Source of the DNA: an uncultured Bacteroidales bacterium
GTDB taxonomy: Bacteria > Bacteroidota > Bacteroidia > Bacteroidales > Paludibacteraceae
Assembly: GCA_902792535.1 (NCBI GenBank)
Contig: CADAZU010000009.1
Span: forward strand, 1 to 54,220
Length of the DNA: 54,220 bases
Reading direction: 5' to 3'
Translations under genes and position numbers: made by a program
Notes under the pieces: generated by a model
Databases searched by the model: none
Seen by the model: only the letters and a program-made list of their open reading frames with translations
What the model was told of the DNA's origin: nothing
In this document: positions 17,314 to 25,059 of the stretch, piece after piece
How positions within the stretch are numbered: position 1 is the first letter of the stretch
Layout: every line of letters begins with the position of its first letter

Positions 17314-17726
17314 CAGAAGGGCAGATCGCTGGTGCCATCGGCAGAAGCGTCAAACGGATCTACATTAGCCGGAGCCGCAGGAGCTGCAGGAGCAGCCGGA
17401 GCGGCTGCTACAGGAGCGGCTGCCGGTGCTACAGCCGGAGCGGCAGTTTGCGTAGTGTCGCCCTGCTGGATCTTCCATGCGCGGATAGAGGTGTACCAAC
17501 GACCGTTGAACTCGCGGCTCTCGATGTCGAACGAAACGGTAACCAACTGGTCCAACTCGCACGGATTAGCTTTGATACGATCCTCGCCAAAGACCTCGAA
17601 ATGCACTTTGCGCGGATAGTTCTCTATGGTCTCCAATACGTATGGCTGTACCTTCCATGGATTGCCGTTGCGACCCACTCCCTCTTGCGGAGGGAGCACT
17701 TGAATAATCTTGCCTACTATTTCCAT
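17313..17726 (-). CDS. DUF3127 OB-fold protein with SSB-like C-terminal tail
   Basis: A 137-residue protein. Residues 1-85 are the DUF3127 domain (IIQVLPPQEGVGRNGNPWKV … EFNGRWYTSIRAWKI), a Bacteroidetes family with an OB-fold pattern. A low-complexity alanine/proline/valine linker (about 92-122) follows, ending in an acidic tip, SDLPF, that closely resembles the SSB protein-interaction tip (DDIPF). This suggests a single-strand DNA-binding protein that recruits repair partners; recO lies two genes downstream. The role is inferred. Confidence 0.8.
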   Translation of the reverse strand: MEIVGKIIQVLPPQEGVGRNGNPWKVQPYVLETIENYPRKVHFEVFGEDRIKANPCELDQLVTVSFDIESREFNGRWYTSIRAWKIQQGDTTQTAAPAVAPAAAPVAAAPAAPAAPAAPANVDPFDASADGTSDLPF

Positions 17727-17729
17727 TAC

Positions 17730-18980
17730 TTATTCTCCTTTGATTGCTGCTACACCCGGGAGCACTTTGCCTTCGATTGCTTCGAGGAGAGCGCCGCCAC
17801 CGGTAGAGATATACGATACTTGGTCTGCCAGACCGAATTTGTTGACGCAAGCAACCGAGTCACCACCGCCGATGAGCGAGAATGCACCTTCTTTGGTCGC
17901 CTCTGCGATAGCCAGACCGATAGCGCGGCTTCCGTCGCAGAAATTGTCGAACTCGAACACACCTGCAGGACCGTTCCATAGAATGGTCTTTGCACCCTTG
18001 ATAGCAGCAGCGAATTTCTTCTGTGCTTCAGGACCTGCATCCATACCTTGCCATCCCTCGGGAATTGCGTCGGACGGGAATATCTTCTGGTTAGCGTCGT
18101 TCTTGAAGTCGTCTGCGCAGATTGCATCCGGAGCGAGTACGAGCTCTACGCCGTTCTTCTTTGCCAGTTCCTCAACGCCCAGCGCTACATCCAGTTTGTC
18201 GAGCTCAACGATAGAGCCGCCGATCTCGCCGCCGTGTGCTTTAGCGAAGGTATAAGTCATACCGCCGCAGAGGATCAGCTTGTCCACTTTGCCCAGCAGG
18301 TTCTCGATGATACCGATCTTGGAGCTTACTTTCGAACCGCCCATGATCGCTACGAACGGACGTTTGATGTCGCCGAGAACAGCGTCCACAGCCGCTACCT
18401 CTTTCTCCATCAGGAAACCGAGCATCTTGTTCTCTGCATCGAAATAGTCTGCGATAACAGCCGTCGAAGCATGTTTGCGGTGTGCGGTACCGAAAGCGTC
18501 CATCACATAGCAGTCTGCGTACGAAGCGAGGGTCTTAGCGAACTCTTTCTGGCGCGCTTTCATCTCTTTCTTGGCGGACTCGTAAGCCGGATCCTCTTTC
18601 TCGATTCCTACCGGTTTGCCTTCCTCTTCCGGATAGAAACGGAGGTTCTCCAGCAGCAGTACCTCACCCGGTTTGAGGGCAGCAGCTTGTGCCTGCGCTT
18701 TAGCGCAATCCTCTGCGAACTGAACAGGGCGACCGAGCGCAGCAGCTACTGCGTCAACGATCTGGCTGAGGCTGAACTTAGCCTGTACTTTGCCTTTCGG
18801 CTTGCCCATGTGGCTCATGATGATGAGTGCGCCGCCTTCGTCCAGAATGTGTTTGAGAGTGGGGAGTGCACCGCGGATACGGGTGTCATCTGTGATCTTT
18901 CCGTTCTCGTCCAGGGGCACATTGAAATCCACACGGACGATCGCCTTCTTGCCGGCGAATTTGTAATCTTTAATCGTCAT
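17730..18980 (-). CDS. pgk: Phosphoglycerate kinase
   Basis: A glycolytic enzyme making ATP from 1,3-bisphosphoglycerate, 416 residues. The substrate-binding start [28 protein letters not shown], the hinge region [16 protein letters not shown], and the nucleotide motif [14 protein letters not shown] are all present. It sits three bases upstream of the DUF3127 gene; no separate promoter is visible in the 32-base gap to the lipoprotein gene upstream. Confidence 0.96.
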   Translation of the reverse strand: MTIKDYKFAGKKAIVRVDFNVPLDENGKITDDTRIRGALPTLKHILDEGGALIIMSHMGKPKGKVQAKFSLSQIVDAVAAALGRPVQFAEDCAKAQAQAAALKPGEVLLLENLRFYPEEEGKPVGIEKEDPAYESAKKEMKARQKEFAKTLASYADCYVMDAFGTAHRKHASTAVIADYFDAENKMLGFLMEKEVAAVDAVLGDIKRPFVAIMGGSKVSSKIGIIENLLGKVDKLILCGGMTYTFAKAHGGEIGGSIVELDKLDVALGVEELAKKNGVELVLAPDAICADDFKNDANQKIFPSDAIPEGWQGMDAGPEAQKKFAAAIKGAKTILWNGPAGVFEFDNFCDGSRAIGLAIAEATKEGAFSLIGGGDSVACVNKFGLADQVSYISTGGGALLEAIEGKVLPGVAAIKGE

Positions 18981-19012
18981 AATTGTGTATATTTTAGTTT
19001 GTTAATTTGTTG

Positions 19013-20350
19013 CTATTTGACCCAGTTGATGGAGTTGAGTCTGCCGCGATAGACATCGCTGTAGGTCTTCTCCGCGTCTTGTCCGCCGAAGAGATAGATA
19101 TATTCTCCCCGTACGATGGCTGTCTGTTTCTGGCGTGCCTGATAGACCTCCGGCAGGCTGTTCTTCGTCGTGTCGGCTTTCTCCCAGGTGAGGCCTTCGT
19201 TGCCGGAGATATAAATATCGCGTCCGAAATACTGGACGTTATTGTCCACTCCGCCAAACATCATCAGCTCCTCGTCGTATTCGACTACGGTCACGCCGGT
19301 GAGGGATTTGAAGGAAGGACGGCTGATGGAGAACTCCTCTATCCGGTACGTGCCGTTCGGCAGAGGATGCTGTGAATATTCGAGATTCCATCGCGTGTTG
19401 AGTGACCGTCCGTTCTCTGCAAAACCGCCGATGATCATAGCCCGTGGACGACCGCTGGCGCTCTTGAAGCATACCGTAGCAAAATCGCTGACGGGGAACT
19501 CTCCGGAGGGTTCCAACCCGGTGGGGATCAACTCTTCGTCTTCCCATATCGCTATTTTGTAGTCCTCGTCCTGTCCGGTCAGAACCCAGATCAGGTCGTT
19601 CCAGTGCATCACCATCGTCACTACGTTCTCCGTCACGGTGTTGGCATACCAGTTGATGCCGTCGGGGGAGGTGTAGATGGCGTTGCCTTGCCCGTAATAG
19701 AGGGTGTGTCCGTCGCTGATGATCTGGCGCACGCGTGTGCCCGCGGGCAGTCCGGTCGGGTCGCCTAAATTGGTCCATGTAGCGCCGTCCGAAGAAGCAT
19801 AGACGTCCAGATCAAACCCGTTGGAAGCGATCATAACGAACATCTCCTCCAGTTCCACCACTTTCTGCTCGCTGTCGTCCTCCGGATAAACGGCTTCCGT
19901 GAGACGGGTCCAGGTATAGAGGTCCGGATCCACTTTATGAACCGTAGGACGGATCTCATATACTTTGGTCGTGGAGCGGTCAGCCGAACGGATCGTCAGA
20001 TAGATCGGCGTCTTGGTGAAATCCAGCGTGTCATAGCCGGTGAGCGCCACGGTCGTGTCCGGAAAACGGAGTGCGGCGAAGCCGGGCGTGGCGGCAAAAA
20101 CAAACCGCGGCACTACGTGGTCAATCCGTGTGCCATAGAGGATTGAGTCTTTGTTCCACACCAAACCGGTGTCGAGACGTTCATCTACCGTAAAGACCGC
20201 AGCCGCCAAACCGGGCATCGAATCCACTTTCGCGAAAGAGAATGCGGTCAACTTGGCTACGGAAGAAGGAGCCGTGGTACTGCTCGATTGCTCGCACGAA
20301 GTGAGAAAAATGAGCAAAATACCAATTATTATGTTCAAAAACTTGCGCAT
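19013..20350 (-). CDS. DUF6242-like kelch-type lipoprotein
   Basis: A 445-residue lipoprotein (signal MRKFLNIIIGILLIFLTSC, Cys19). The N-terminal part (SFAKVDSMPGLAAAVFTVD) resembles DUF6242; the C-terminal two thirds contain kelch/BNR-like beta-propeller motifs (YASSDGATWTNLGDP, YTSPDGINWYANTV, YISGNEGLTWEKADT). It is probably exposed on the outer membrane; its ligand is unknown. The start at 20350 fits the promoter at 20381-20412. Confidence 0.75.
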   Translation of the reverse strand: MRKFLNIIIGILLIFLTSCEQSSSTTAPSSVAKLTAFSFAKVDSMPGLAAAVFTVDERLDTGLVWNKDSILYGTRIDHVVPRFVFAATPGFAALRFPDTTVALTGYDTLDFTKTPIYLTIRSADRSTTKVYEIRPTVHKVDPDLYTWTRLTEAVYPEDDSEQKVVELEEMFVMIASNGFDLDVYASSDGATWTNLGDPTGLPAGTRVRQIISDGHTLYYGQGNAIYTSPDGINWYANTVTENVVTMVMHWNDLIWVLTGQDEDYKIAIWEDEELIPTGLEPSGEFPVSDFATVCFKSASGRPRAMIIGGFAENGRSLNTRWNLEYSQHPLPNGTYRIEEFSISRPSFKSLTGVTVVEYDEELMMFGGVDNNVQYFGRDIYISGNEGLTWEKADTTKNSLPEVYQARQKQTAIVRGEYIYLFGGQDAEKTYSDVYRGRLNSINWVK

Positions 20351-20373
20351 GTCGTTTTTTTGTTGTACCTTTG
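20342..20373 (+). promoter_or_regulatory. Promoter for 5-FTHF cyclo-ligase
   Basis: CTTG (20342-20345), 20 bases, TACCTTTG (20366-20373). It overlaps the start codon of the divergent lipoprotein gene and faces the opposing promoter at 20381-20412. Confidence 0.75.
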
Positions 20374-20380
20374 CACTCCG

Positions 20381-20412
20381 CAAAGGTAAAATTACCAATT
20401 ACAAATTATCAA
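20381..20412 (-). promoter_or_regulatory. Promoter for the DUF6242-like lipoprotein
   Basis: On the minus strand: ATTG ending near 20410, 21 bases, TACCTTTG (20388-20381). Together with the plus-strand box it forms the inverted repeat TACCTTTGC/GCAAAGGTA around five bases. Confidence 0.65.
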
Positions 20413-20419
20413 TTACCAA
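20392..20419. repeat. 7-bp array TTAYMAA x4
   Basis: TTACCAA, TTACAAA, TTATCAA, TTACCAA in a row, just upstream of the cyclo-ligase start and overlapping the -33 region of the minus-strand promoter. Confidence 0.6.
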
Positions 20420-20426
20420 TACTATT

Positions 20427-21029
20427 ATGTTATTCGAATCACAAATACATGATCTCAAAATGTGGCTGCCTTGGCTTCGCATTCGCCGGGAGCAGGCGGC
20501 TCTCCGTGCTATCGTGGAGCAGCAGCGACGTATGATGACCCCGGAGCAGGTGGCGGAGCAGTCCGCTTTGATCATTGCTCAGTTGGAGCAGATGTCCGTT
20601 TTCCGCGAGGCGCGCACCGTCTTGCTGTATTACCCTATTCATAATGAGGTGGACTTGCGTCCGTTGCTCACCAAGTATGCGGGTGAAAAGACTTTCCTCT
20701 TGCCTGTGACCCATCGCCGCTCGATGGAGGTGCGTCCCTATGACGGAGAGGATATGATGCGCAAGGGGCGTTTGGGTGTGCCGGAACCGCAGACGGAGAC
20801 TTACAAAGGTCCGATTGACCTGATTGTTGTTCCGGGTGTGGTCTTTGACTACCATCGCCATCGTATCGGGCGCGGAGGAGGATATTACGACAAGTTCCTA
20901 TCGAAGCAGCTGTCGGCTAAAAAGATAGGTGTCTGCTATTCCTTCCAACTCAAGAAACATGACATTCCGCATATGTTCCGCGAGCCGAAGATGGACCGCA
21001 TCATCACTCCTCAACAGTCCATTGGATAG
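20427..21029 (+). CDS. 5-formyltetrahydrofolate cyclo-ligase
   Basis: A 200-residue enzyme that converts 5-formyl-THF to 5,10-methenyl-THF with ATP. The ATP/folate motif GRGGGYYDKFL is at about 151-161, preceded by DLIVVPGVVFD; YYPIHNEVDLRPLL is in the middle. ATG 20427 lies about 50 bases after the promoter; an internal ATG at 20460 is possible. Its 3' end overlaps the convergent unknown gene by 26 bases. Confidence 0.9.
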   Translation: MLFESQIHDLKMWLPWLRIRREQAALRAIVEQQRRMMTPEQVAEQSALIIAQLEQMSVFREARTVLLYYPIHNEVDLRPLLTKYAGEKTFLLPVTHRRSMEVRPYDGEDMMRKGRLGVPEPQTETYKGPIDLIVVPGVVFDYHRHRIGRGGGYYDKFLSKQLSAKKIGVCYSFQLKKHDIPHMFREPKMDRIITPQQSIG

Positions 21030-21771
21030 TCGGCTGGCTCTCCTGGATGCGTTTTAACTCTCTGTCGCTCTCGGCGGAGAGTTTTCTTTCGCCCTTGCGG
21101 TAATAATAAATCACGCCGTATAACTGGCATTTCATCATCCGGGCATAGGGCAACTGGTCCTTGTAGAAATCCTCTACGAGGTTCCATATATTCAATATGA
21201 TCTCGTCTGCCTGTGCGCGCAAGGGCTCCAGGTCTCCGTGTACGCGCTCCGTGTTCTGGACGTGGAACGTGTGCTGACGCTGGTGTTCGCAGAAAATATC
21301 ATAATGTACTTTCACTTTGTTGATGGCGGGATTGTAAATCGGGAAACCGCCGTTTGCCATTCGTTTCTGCTCGCCCTCGATGATCTTCTTTCCCCATTCC
21401 AGCAGGTACTCTTCGGTGGACAGATCGGGCACTACATGTTGGTGCGGGTCCAGACCGTAGAGCAGTTTCTGCTCTTTCTTGATCTCACCGCGGATGACAG
21501 CGAGGTTGAGCACTTGGATGAAATGCGATATGTACATCCGCACATTCTGCACGATATGGCGGTACTGTTTGTTGGCATTGACGGACGTCTTGTAGTTATC
21601 CTTTGATTGCATCACTACGTTCTCGAAGGACACAAGGAACCGTTGTGCCTCGCTCAGCACTTTGTATGGGATGACTTGCTCGGTATAGTCTGCCGTCTGC
21701 GCACGCTGGATCGCGTTCTGCAGGGCATGAAGGCGAGCTAAATCCGTGTTTGGTAATCGACGATAAGGCAT
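21004..21771 (-). CDS. Conserved hypothetical protein
   Basis: A 255-residue soluble, helix-rich protein. Motifs such as IPYKVLSEAQRFLVSFENVV, NVRMYISHFIQVLN and FYKDQLPYARMMKCQLYGV suggest a helical bundle. It has no signal peptide, no cysteine motif and no recognised domain. It is last in the lipoprotein-ddl-polyprenyl synthase operon, after a spacer made of TCTCAAT-type repeats. Confidence 0.65.
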   Translation of the reverse strand: MPYRRLPNTDLARLHALQNAIQRAQTADYTEQVIPYKVLSEAQRFLVSFENVVMQSKDNYKTSVNANKQYRHIVQNVRMYISHFIQVLNLAVIRGEIKKEQKLLYGLDPHQHVVPDLSTEEYLLEWGKKIIEGEQKRMANGGFPIYNPAINKVKVHYDIFCEHQRQHTFHVQNTERVHGDLEPLRAQADEIILNIWNLVEDFYKDQLPYARMMKCQLYGVIYYYRKGERKLSAESDRELKRIQESQPTIQWTVEE

Positions 21772-21783
21772 AATTATCTAATC

Positions 21784-21804
21784 TTCAAATTCTCAATTCT
21801 CAAT
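21784..21804. repeat. 7-bp array TCTCAAT-type x3
   Basis: TTCAAAT, TCTCAAT, TCTCAAT in an operon-internal gap; the polyprenyl synthase stop codon lies inside it. Confidence 0.6.
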
Positions 21805-22768
21805 TCTTTCTCGTTGCTAATTTCTCGGCTAATACGCGCAGCCGTTCGGCGGCGTCGTTCTGCGGCAGACGATCCAGTTGGGCCAGAGCCAGAGCGGTAT
21901 GTTCCTCCATGACTGCTTCGCATTTCTCGCGCACGCCTAAACGGTTGTAAATCTCCGTCACGGCGGCTATCTTCGCTTCGTCCCGGTCGCTCGTCATCAG
22001 CCATTGCAGCAGCTCCGCTTTGGTCTCTGCGTCGGCGCTCTCCATAGCGGTCAGCAGCAGAATGGTCTTCTTGCCGCAGCATATATCTCCTCCGATCGCT
22101 TTGCCGAAGGTCTTCGGATCGCCATAGACATCGAGGATGTCGTCTTGGATCTGGAACGCAAGCCCGATATGCAGACCGTACTGATAGAGTGCTTCCTGCT
22201 GGCTCTCGTTCGCTCCGGCGATGTAACCGCCGATACGCATGGCGTTCGCAATCAGCACAGAGGTCTTCAGCTCGATCATGTGCATATAGTCCTCAATCGA
22301 GACTTGGTTCTGGTGCTCGAAATCGACGTCCAGTTGCTGTCCCTCGCAGATGCCGGTTGCCATCTCGTTGAACCATTTGAGCACTTTGGGCAGTTTGTCT
22401 GCCGGCACGTCCGACAGCAGTTTGTATGCCTCGATCAGCATCTGGTCGCCGGACAGGATAGCCGTGTTGTCGTTCCATTTGACGTGGACGGTCTCCCGTC
22501 CGCGCCGAACGGTAGCACGATCCATCACGTCGTCGTGCAGCAGGGTGAAGTTATGGAATACTTCGAGTGCCAATGCCGCAGGCAGAGCTTGCTCGATCGC
22601 ATCGCCGTTGATCAGTCCGCCGTTGACTATCACTTCGGCTGCCGTCAGGGCGAGAGTGGGGCGCAGACGCTTGCCACCCGAAGCCAGCGCATATTCGATC
22701 GGCTCGTACAACCCCCGCGGCTCTTTGTCCCAGTTCAGGGCTTCTATCGCTTTGTTGATATCAAGCAT
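21800..22768 (-). CDS. Polyprenyl diphosphate synthase (trans-isoprenyl)
   Basis: A 322-residue isoprenoid chain-elongating enzyme. First aspartate-rich motif is DDVMD in FTLLHDDVMDRATVRRG, the second is DDILD in FQIQDDILDVYGD; GGKRLRP binds isopentenyl diphosphate. A phenylalanine five residues before the first motif suggests a product of limited length (C15-C20) rather than a quinone tail, by analogy with GGPP synthases. It lies downstream of ddl. Confidence 0.88.
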   Translation of the reverse strand: MLDINKAIEALNWDKEPRGLYEPIEYALASGGKRLRPTLALTAAEVIVNGGLINGDAIEQALPAALALEVFHNFTLLHDDVMDRATVRRGRETVHVKWNDNTAILSGDQMLIEAYKLLSDVPADKLPKVLKWFNEMATGICEGQQLDVDFEHQNQVSIEDYMHMIELKTSVLIANAMRIGGYIAGANESQQEALYQYGLHIGLAFQIQDDILDVYGDPKTFGKAIGGDICCGKKTILLLTAMESADAETKAELLQWLMTSDRDEAKIAAVTEIYNRLGVREKCEAVMEEHTALALAQLDRLPQNDAAERLRVLAEKLATRKN

Positions 22769-22770
22769 AA

Positions 22771-22804
22771 TTCTTCAAATCTTAAATCTTTAAATCCTCA
22801 AATT
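22771..22804. repeat. 7-8-bp array (T)CTTNAAA-type x4
   Basis: TTCTTCAAA, TCTTAAA, TCTTTAAA, TCCTCAAA between ddl and the polyprenyl synthase gene; it overlaps the ddl stop. Confidence 0.55.
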
Positions 22805-23877
22805 GAGAATTTATTCTCAATGATGTCCGTCAGTACCTCTTTGATGTCGAGTCCGGCGGCGCGAACCTGTTGCGGAATGAAACTCGTAGCCGTCATACCC
22901 GGCGTCGTGTTCACCTCCAGCAGGTTGATCTGAATCTTGCTCATGTCCTCCACCGGATCCACATAGTCCTCGGTGTTGCGCATACCCGTGATGATCCAAT
23001 CGACGCGGATGATGCCGTTTGCGCCGATGATGTCGTAGATACGCAGAGTCTCTGCTTGTATCTGGTCGCGGATAGCGTCCGGAATACGTGCCGGAGTGAT
23101 CTCGTCCACCTGACCTTTGTATTTGGCGTCGTAGTCGAAAAACTCATTCTTCGTCACCACTTCGGTAATCGGGAAAGCGACCGCTTTGTCTTTGGTCTTA
23201 TACACGCCGCAAGTGACCTCTGTCCCTTTCATGTACGCTTCGCAGATCACTTCGTCGCCTTCTTGGAACGCACGCTCGATCGCCGGAATAATGTCCTCCT
23301 CTTTCTTCACTTTCGTGCAACCGAAGGACGAACCGCCCACGTTCGATTTGATGAAGCATGGCAGACCGAGTTCGTTCTCTATCCGCTTTGCCAATTCTTC
23401 TCCCTCTGGGGTGAGGTTATTCTTTCTCAGTAGAACCGATTTGGCGATGTTAAATCCGAAGCCCGCGAGATAGTGGTTGCAGGTGTATTTGTTGAACGTA
23501 AGGGCCGCGGCAAGCACGTTGCAGCAACTGTACGGAATACCCATCATCTCCAGATACCCCTGCAGCAGACCGTTCTCGCCCGGTGTGCCGTGGATTGTGA
23601 TGTACGCGAAATCGAACGTGTGCTTCACGCCCTCGCGCGTAAAAGAAAAATCATTCTTATCTATAGGGCATGATTCTGCGGTAGCGAAATACTCCTCTGC
23701 TCCCATTCCTTCAGGCAGGGGCTGGGGGTAAGCAACCCATTCTTTGCCGTGCAACCGCACGATGGTAATATCATACCGCTCCTTGTCCATGAAGGAGTAC
23801 AATCCGGCTGCCGAACGCAGCGACACCTCGTGCTCGCTGCTGTCTCCTCCGGCGATAATTGCTATTTTGCGTTTCAT
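22798..23877 (-). CDS. ddl: D-alanine-D-alanine ligase
   Basis: An ATP-grasp enzyme making D-Ala-D-Ala for peptidoglycan, 359 residues. It has IAGGDSSEHEVSLRSA at the N-terminus, KSNVGGSSFGC (ATP loop), the RVDWI motif and EVNTTPGMT metal/ATP motif near the C-terminus. ATG 23877 gives the usual family start (MKRKIAIIAGG). A repeat-filled 19-base gap separates it from the lipoprotein gene. Confidence 0.94.
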   Translation of the reverse strand: MKRKIAIIAGGDSSEHEVSLRSAAGLYSFMDKERYDITIVRLHGKEWVAYPQPLPEGMGAEEYFATAESCPIDKNDFSFTREGVKHTFDFAYITIHGTPGENGLLQGYLEMMGIPYSCCNVLAAALTFNKYTCNHYLAGFGFNIAKSVLLRKNNLTPEGEELAKRIENELGLPCFIKSNVGGSSFGCTKVKKEEDIIPAIERAFQEGDEVICEAYMKGTEVTCGVYKTKDKAVAFPITEVVTKNEFFDYDAKYKGQVDEITPARIPDAIRDQIQAETLRIYDIIGANGIIRVDWIITGMRNTEDYVDPVEDMSKIQINLLEVNTTPGMTATSFIPQQVRAAGLDIKEVLTDIIENKFSI

Positions 23878-23905
23878 AATTCTCAATTCTCAATTCTCAA
23901 TTCTT
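23878..23905. repeat. 7-bp array AATTCTC x4
   Basis: Three exact AATTCTC units and one AATTCTT between the lipoprotein gene and ddl; the lipoprotein's stop lies inside. Confidence 0.7.
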
Positions 23906-24418
23906 CTTCGTTGCCTCCAGCGATATATGTCCGTCTCCGGTGATGGAATAACTCTGGAAGGTGCCCATGCCCATCACGTCGGCTTCCCAGATCAACTTGT
24001 TGCCCGTGAGCGTCGCAGGCTCATAGGAAATCATCATCTTGATGGTAACCAAATCGTTCGAATAATTGGCGGAGTTGTCCTGCAATGTCAGTTTGTCTCC
24101 GTTCACGATGGCGTGAATGGAGTCCTGGTCGCCGTAGATAGCGCCGACGATCGCCACTTTGCTGGCCTCTGTCTCTTTGACGATCTCGAACGAACCGTCT
24201 TTGTCGAACGGCGTAGAATAGACTTTCTTTCCCGCCATATAGACATCCATGTTGCCGGTGGAAGTATAGTCGTATTCGCCTACAAAGGCGTCTCGCGGAT
24301 CATCATATTTCTTCGCGTCCGGTTCTGTCGGAGAACATGCCACCATCCCCAACACGCATACAACCAGCATCCAGAATCCGAGGTAAACTGATCTCTGTAT
24401 ATATTTTTTTACTCCCAT
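23897..24418 (-). CDS. Putative lipoprotein
   Basis: A 173-residue protein with a lipoprotein signal (LGFWMLVVCVLGMVAC, Cys28). The mature chain is beta-rich (VGEYDYTSTGNMDVYMAG … FQSYSITGDGHISLEA), which would fit a lipocalin-like or small beta-sandwich domain; no family is recognised. It has its own consensus promoter and heads the operon with ddl. Confidence 0.75.
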   Translation of the reverse strand: MGVKKYIQRSVYLGFWMLVVCVLGMVACSPTEPDAKKYDDPRDAFVGEYDYTSTGNMDVYMAGKKVYSTPFDKDGSFEIVKETEASKVAIVGAIYGDQDSIHAIVNGDKLTLQDNSANYSNDLVTIKMMISYEPATLTGNKLIWEADVMGMGTFQSYSITGDGHISLEATKKN

Positions 24419-24443
24419 ATTATTCCTAATTTAAAATCGGCTA

Positions 24444-24475
24444 CAAAGGTACTACTTTTTTTGCATATATGCAAA
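24444..24475 (-). promoter_or_regulatory. Promoter of the lipoprotein-ddl operon
   Basis: On the minus strand: TTTG (24475-24472), 20 bases, TACCTTTG (24451-24444). The -33 box is one arm of the palindrome TTTGCATATATGCAAA. Confidence 0.85.
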
Positions 24476-24517
24476 TAAAAAGAGAAAAATCGAAGATTAA
24501 TTTATTTTTGTTCCGTT

Positions 24518-24660
24518 CGGTGGCATTTTTGCCGCCGTTAGATTCTTTGTATTGCGCCGACTGCCAGTCGGCATTTCCCCTTCCTCCCTTTCCTCCCCCT
24601 TTAGGGGGCTGGGGGGCTTCCGTCCTCCCCTTCCGTCCTCCCTTCTCCCTCCCATTCTTG
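24518..24660. repeat. Hairpin and C-rich low-complexity block
   Basis: Three palindromes follow one another: CGGTGGCA-TTTT-TGCCGCCG (24518-24537), GCCGACT-GCC-AGTCGGC (24556-24572) and CCCCC-TTTA-GGGGG near 24596-24609. They are followed by a pyrimidine-rich run with repeated TCCGTCCTCCC. No protein is supported. It may be a REP-like dispersed element. Confidence 0.45.
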
Positions 24661-24676
24661 CTGTAACCATTATGAT

Positions 24677-24731
24677 ATTCTTAGGTGATTCTTAGGTGAT
24701 TCATAGGTGATTCATAGGTGATTCGTAGGTT
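24677..24731. repeat. 11-bp array ATTCNTAGGTG x5
   Basis: Two ATTCTTAGGTG, two ATTCATAGGTG and one ATTCGTAGGTT: exact 11-bp period, nearly all change at one position. Confidence 0.8.
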
Positions 24732-24812
24732 AGTAAGCGAATCACAAGCGTATCACGCTATGTATCTCAGCGGTCTCACACCCATACCAAAGTATATTTT
24801 TTTGCCCGGAAA

Positions 24813-24844
24813 TTTGCATAATTCAGGAAAAATGCGTAATTTTG
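24813..24844 (+). promoter_or_regulatory. Orphan Bacteroidetes-type promoter
   Basis: TTTG (24813-24816), 20 bases, TAATTTTG (24837-24844). No recognised gene follows on the plus strand before the terminator at 25024-25057. Confidence 0.75.
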
Positions 24845-24849
24845 CACTC

Positions 24850-25057
24850 GATTTTGATTTGTAATCCAAGTTCACCTATATGGCTGCTGATTATTTCTTT
24901 TTTGGCTCTAGTTATGAGCCTTTCCGTTTTTGCCGCAGTAGGCGACAATCTGATCGGAGACTAATTCCTATCAAATAGGATATGAGTTTCAACCAGATAC
25001 CGCAATAAAAATCTAAAGATACCAAAAATCGTCCTCAAAAACATGAGGGCGATTTTT
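24850..25057 (+). ncRNA. Orphan transcription unit: small RNA or decayed small secreted protein
   Basis: About 205 bases lie between a consensus promoter and a strong terminator. Two readings compete. As RNA, 5' CGATTTTG could pair with CAAAAATCG near 25023-25031, as in small structured RNAs. As coding DNA, one frame reads WLLIISFLALVMSLSVFAA then VGDNLIGD and a stop, like a signal peptide lacking a good ATG; a neighbouring frame continues TNSYQIGYEFQPDTAIKI to a stop, as if one frameshift had broken a small exported protein. An internal ATG at about 24915 would give only 16 residues. I cannot decide between these. Confidence 0.35.
25024..25057. terminator. Bidirectional terminator
   Basis: AAAAATCGTCCTC/GAGGGCGATTTTT, a 13-bp stem with one G-T pair and loop AAAAACAT. 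It serves the plus-strand orphan unit and, on the minus strand, the end of the xseA-HHH operon. Confidence 0.85.
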
Positions 25058-25059
25058 TA

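Noticed and set aside
24469-24666. 65-codon plus-strand frame rich in proline and leucine
   Set aside because: It is read from the C-rich low-complexity block and hairpins; its ATG is inside a promoter palindrome. No coding signal.
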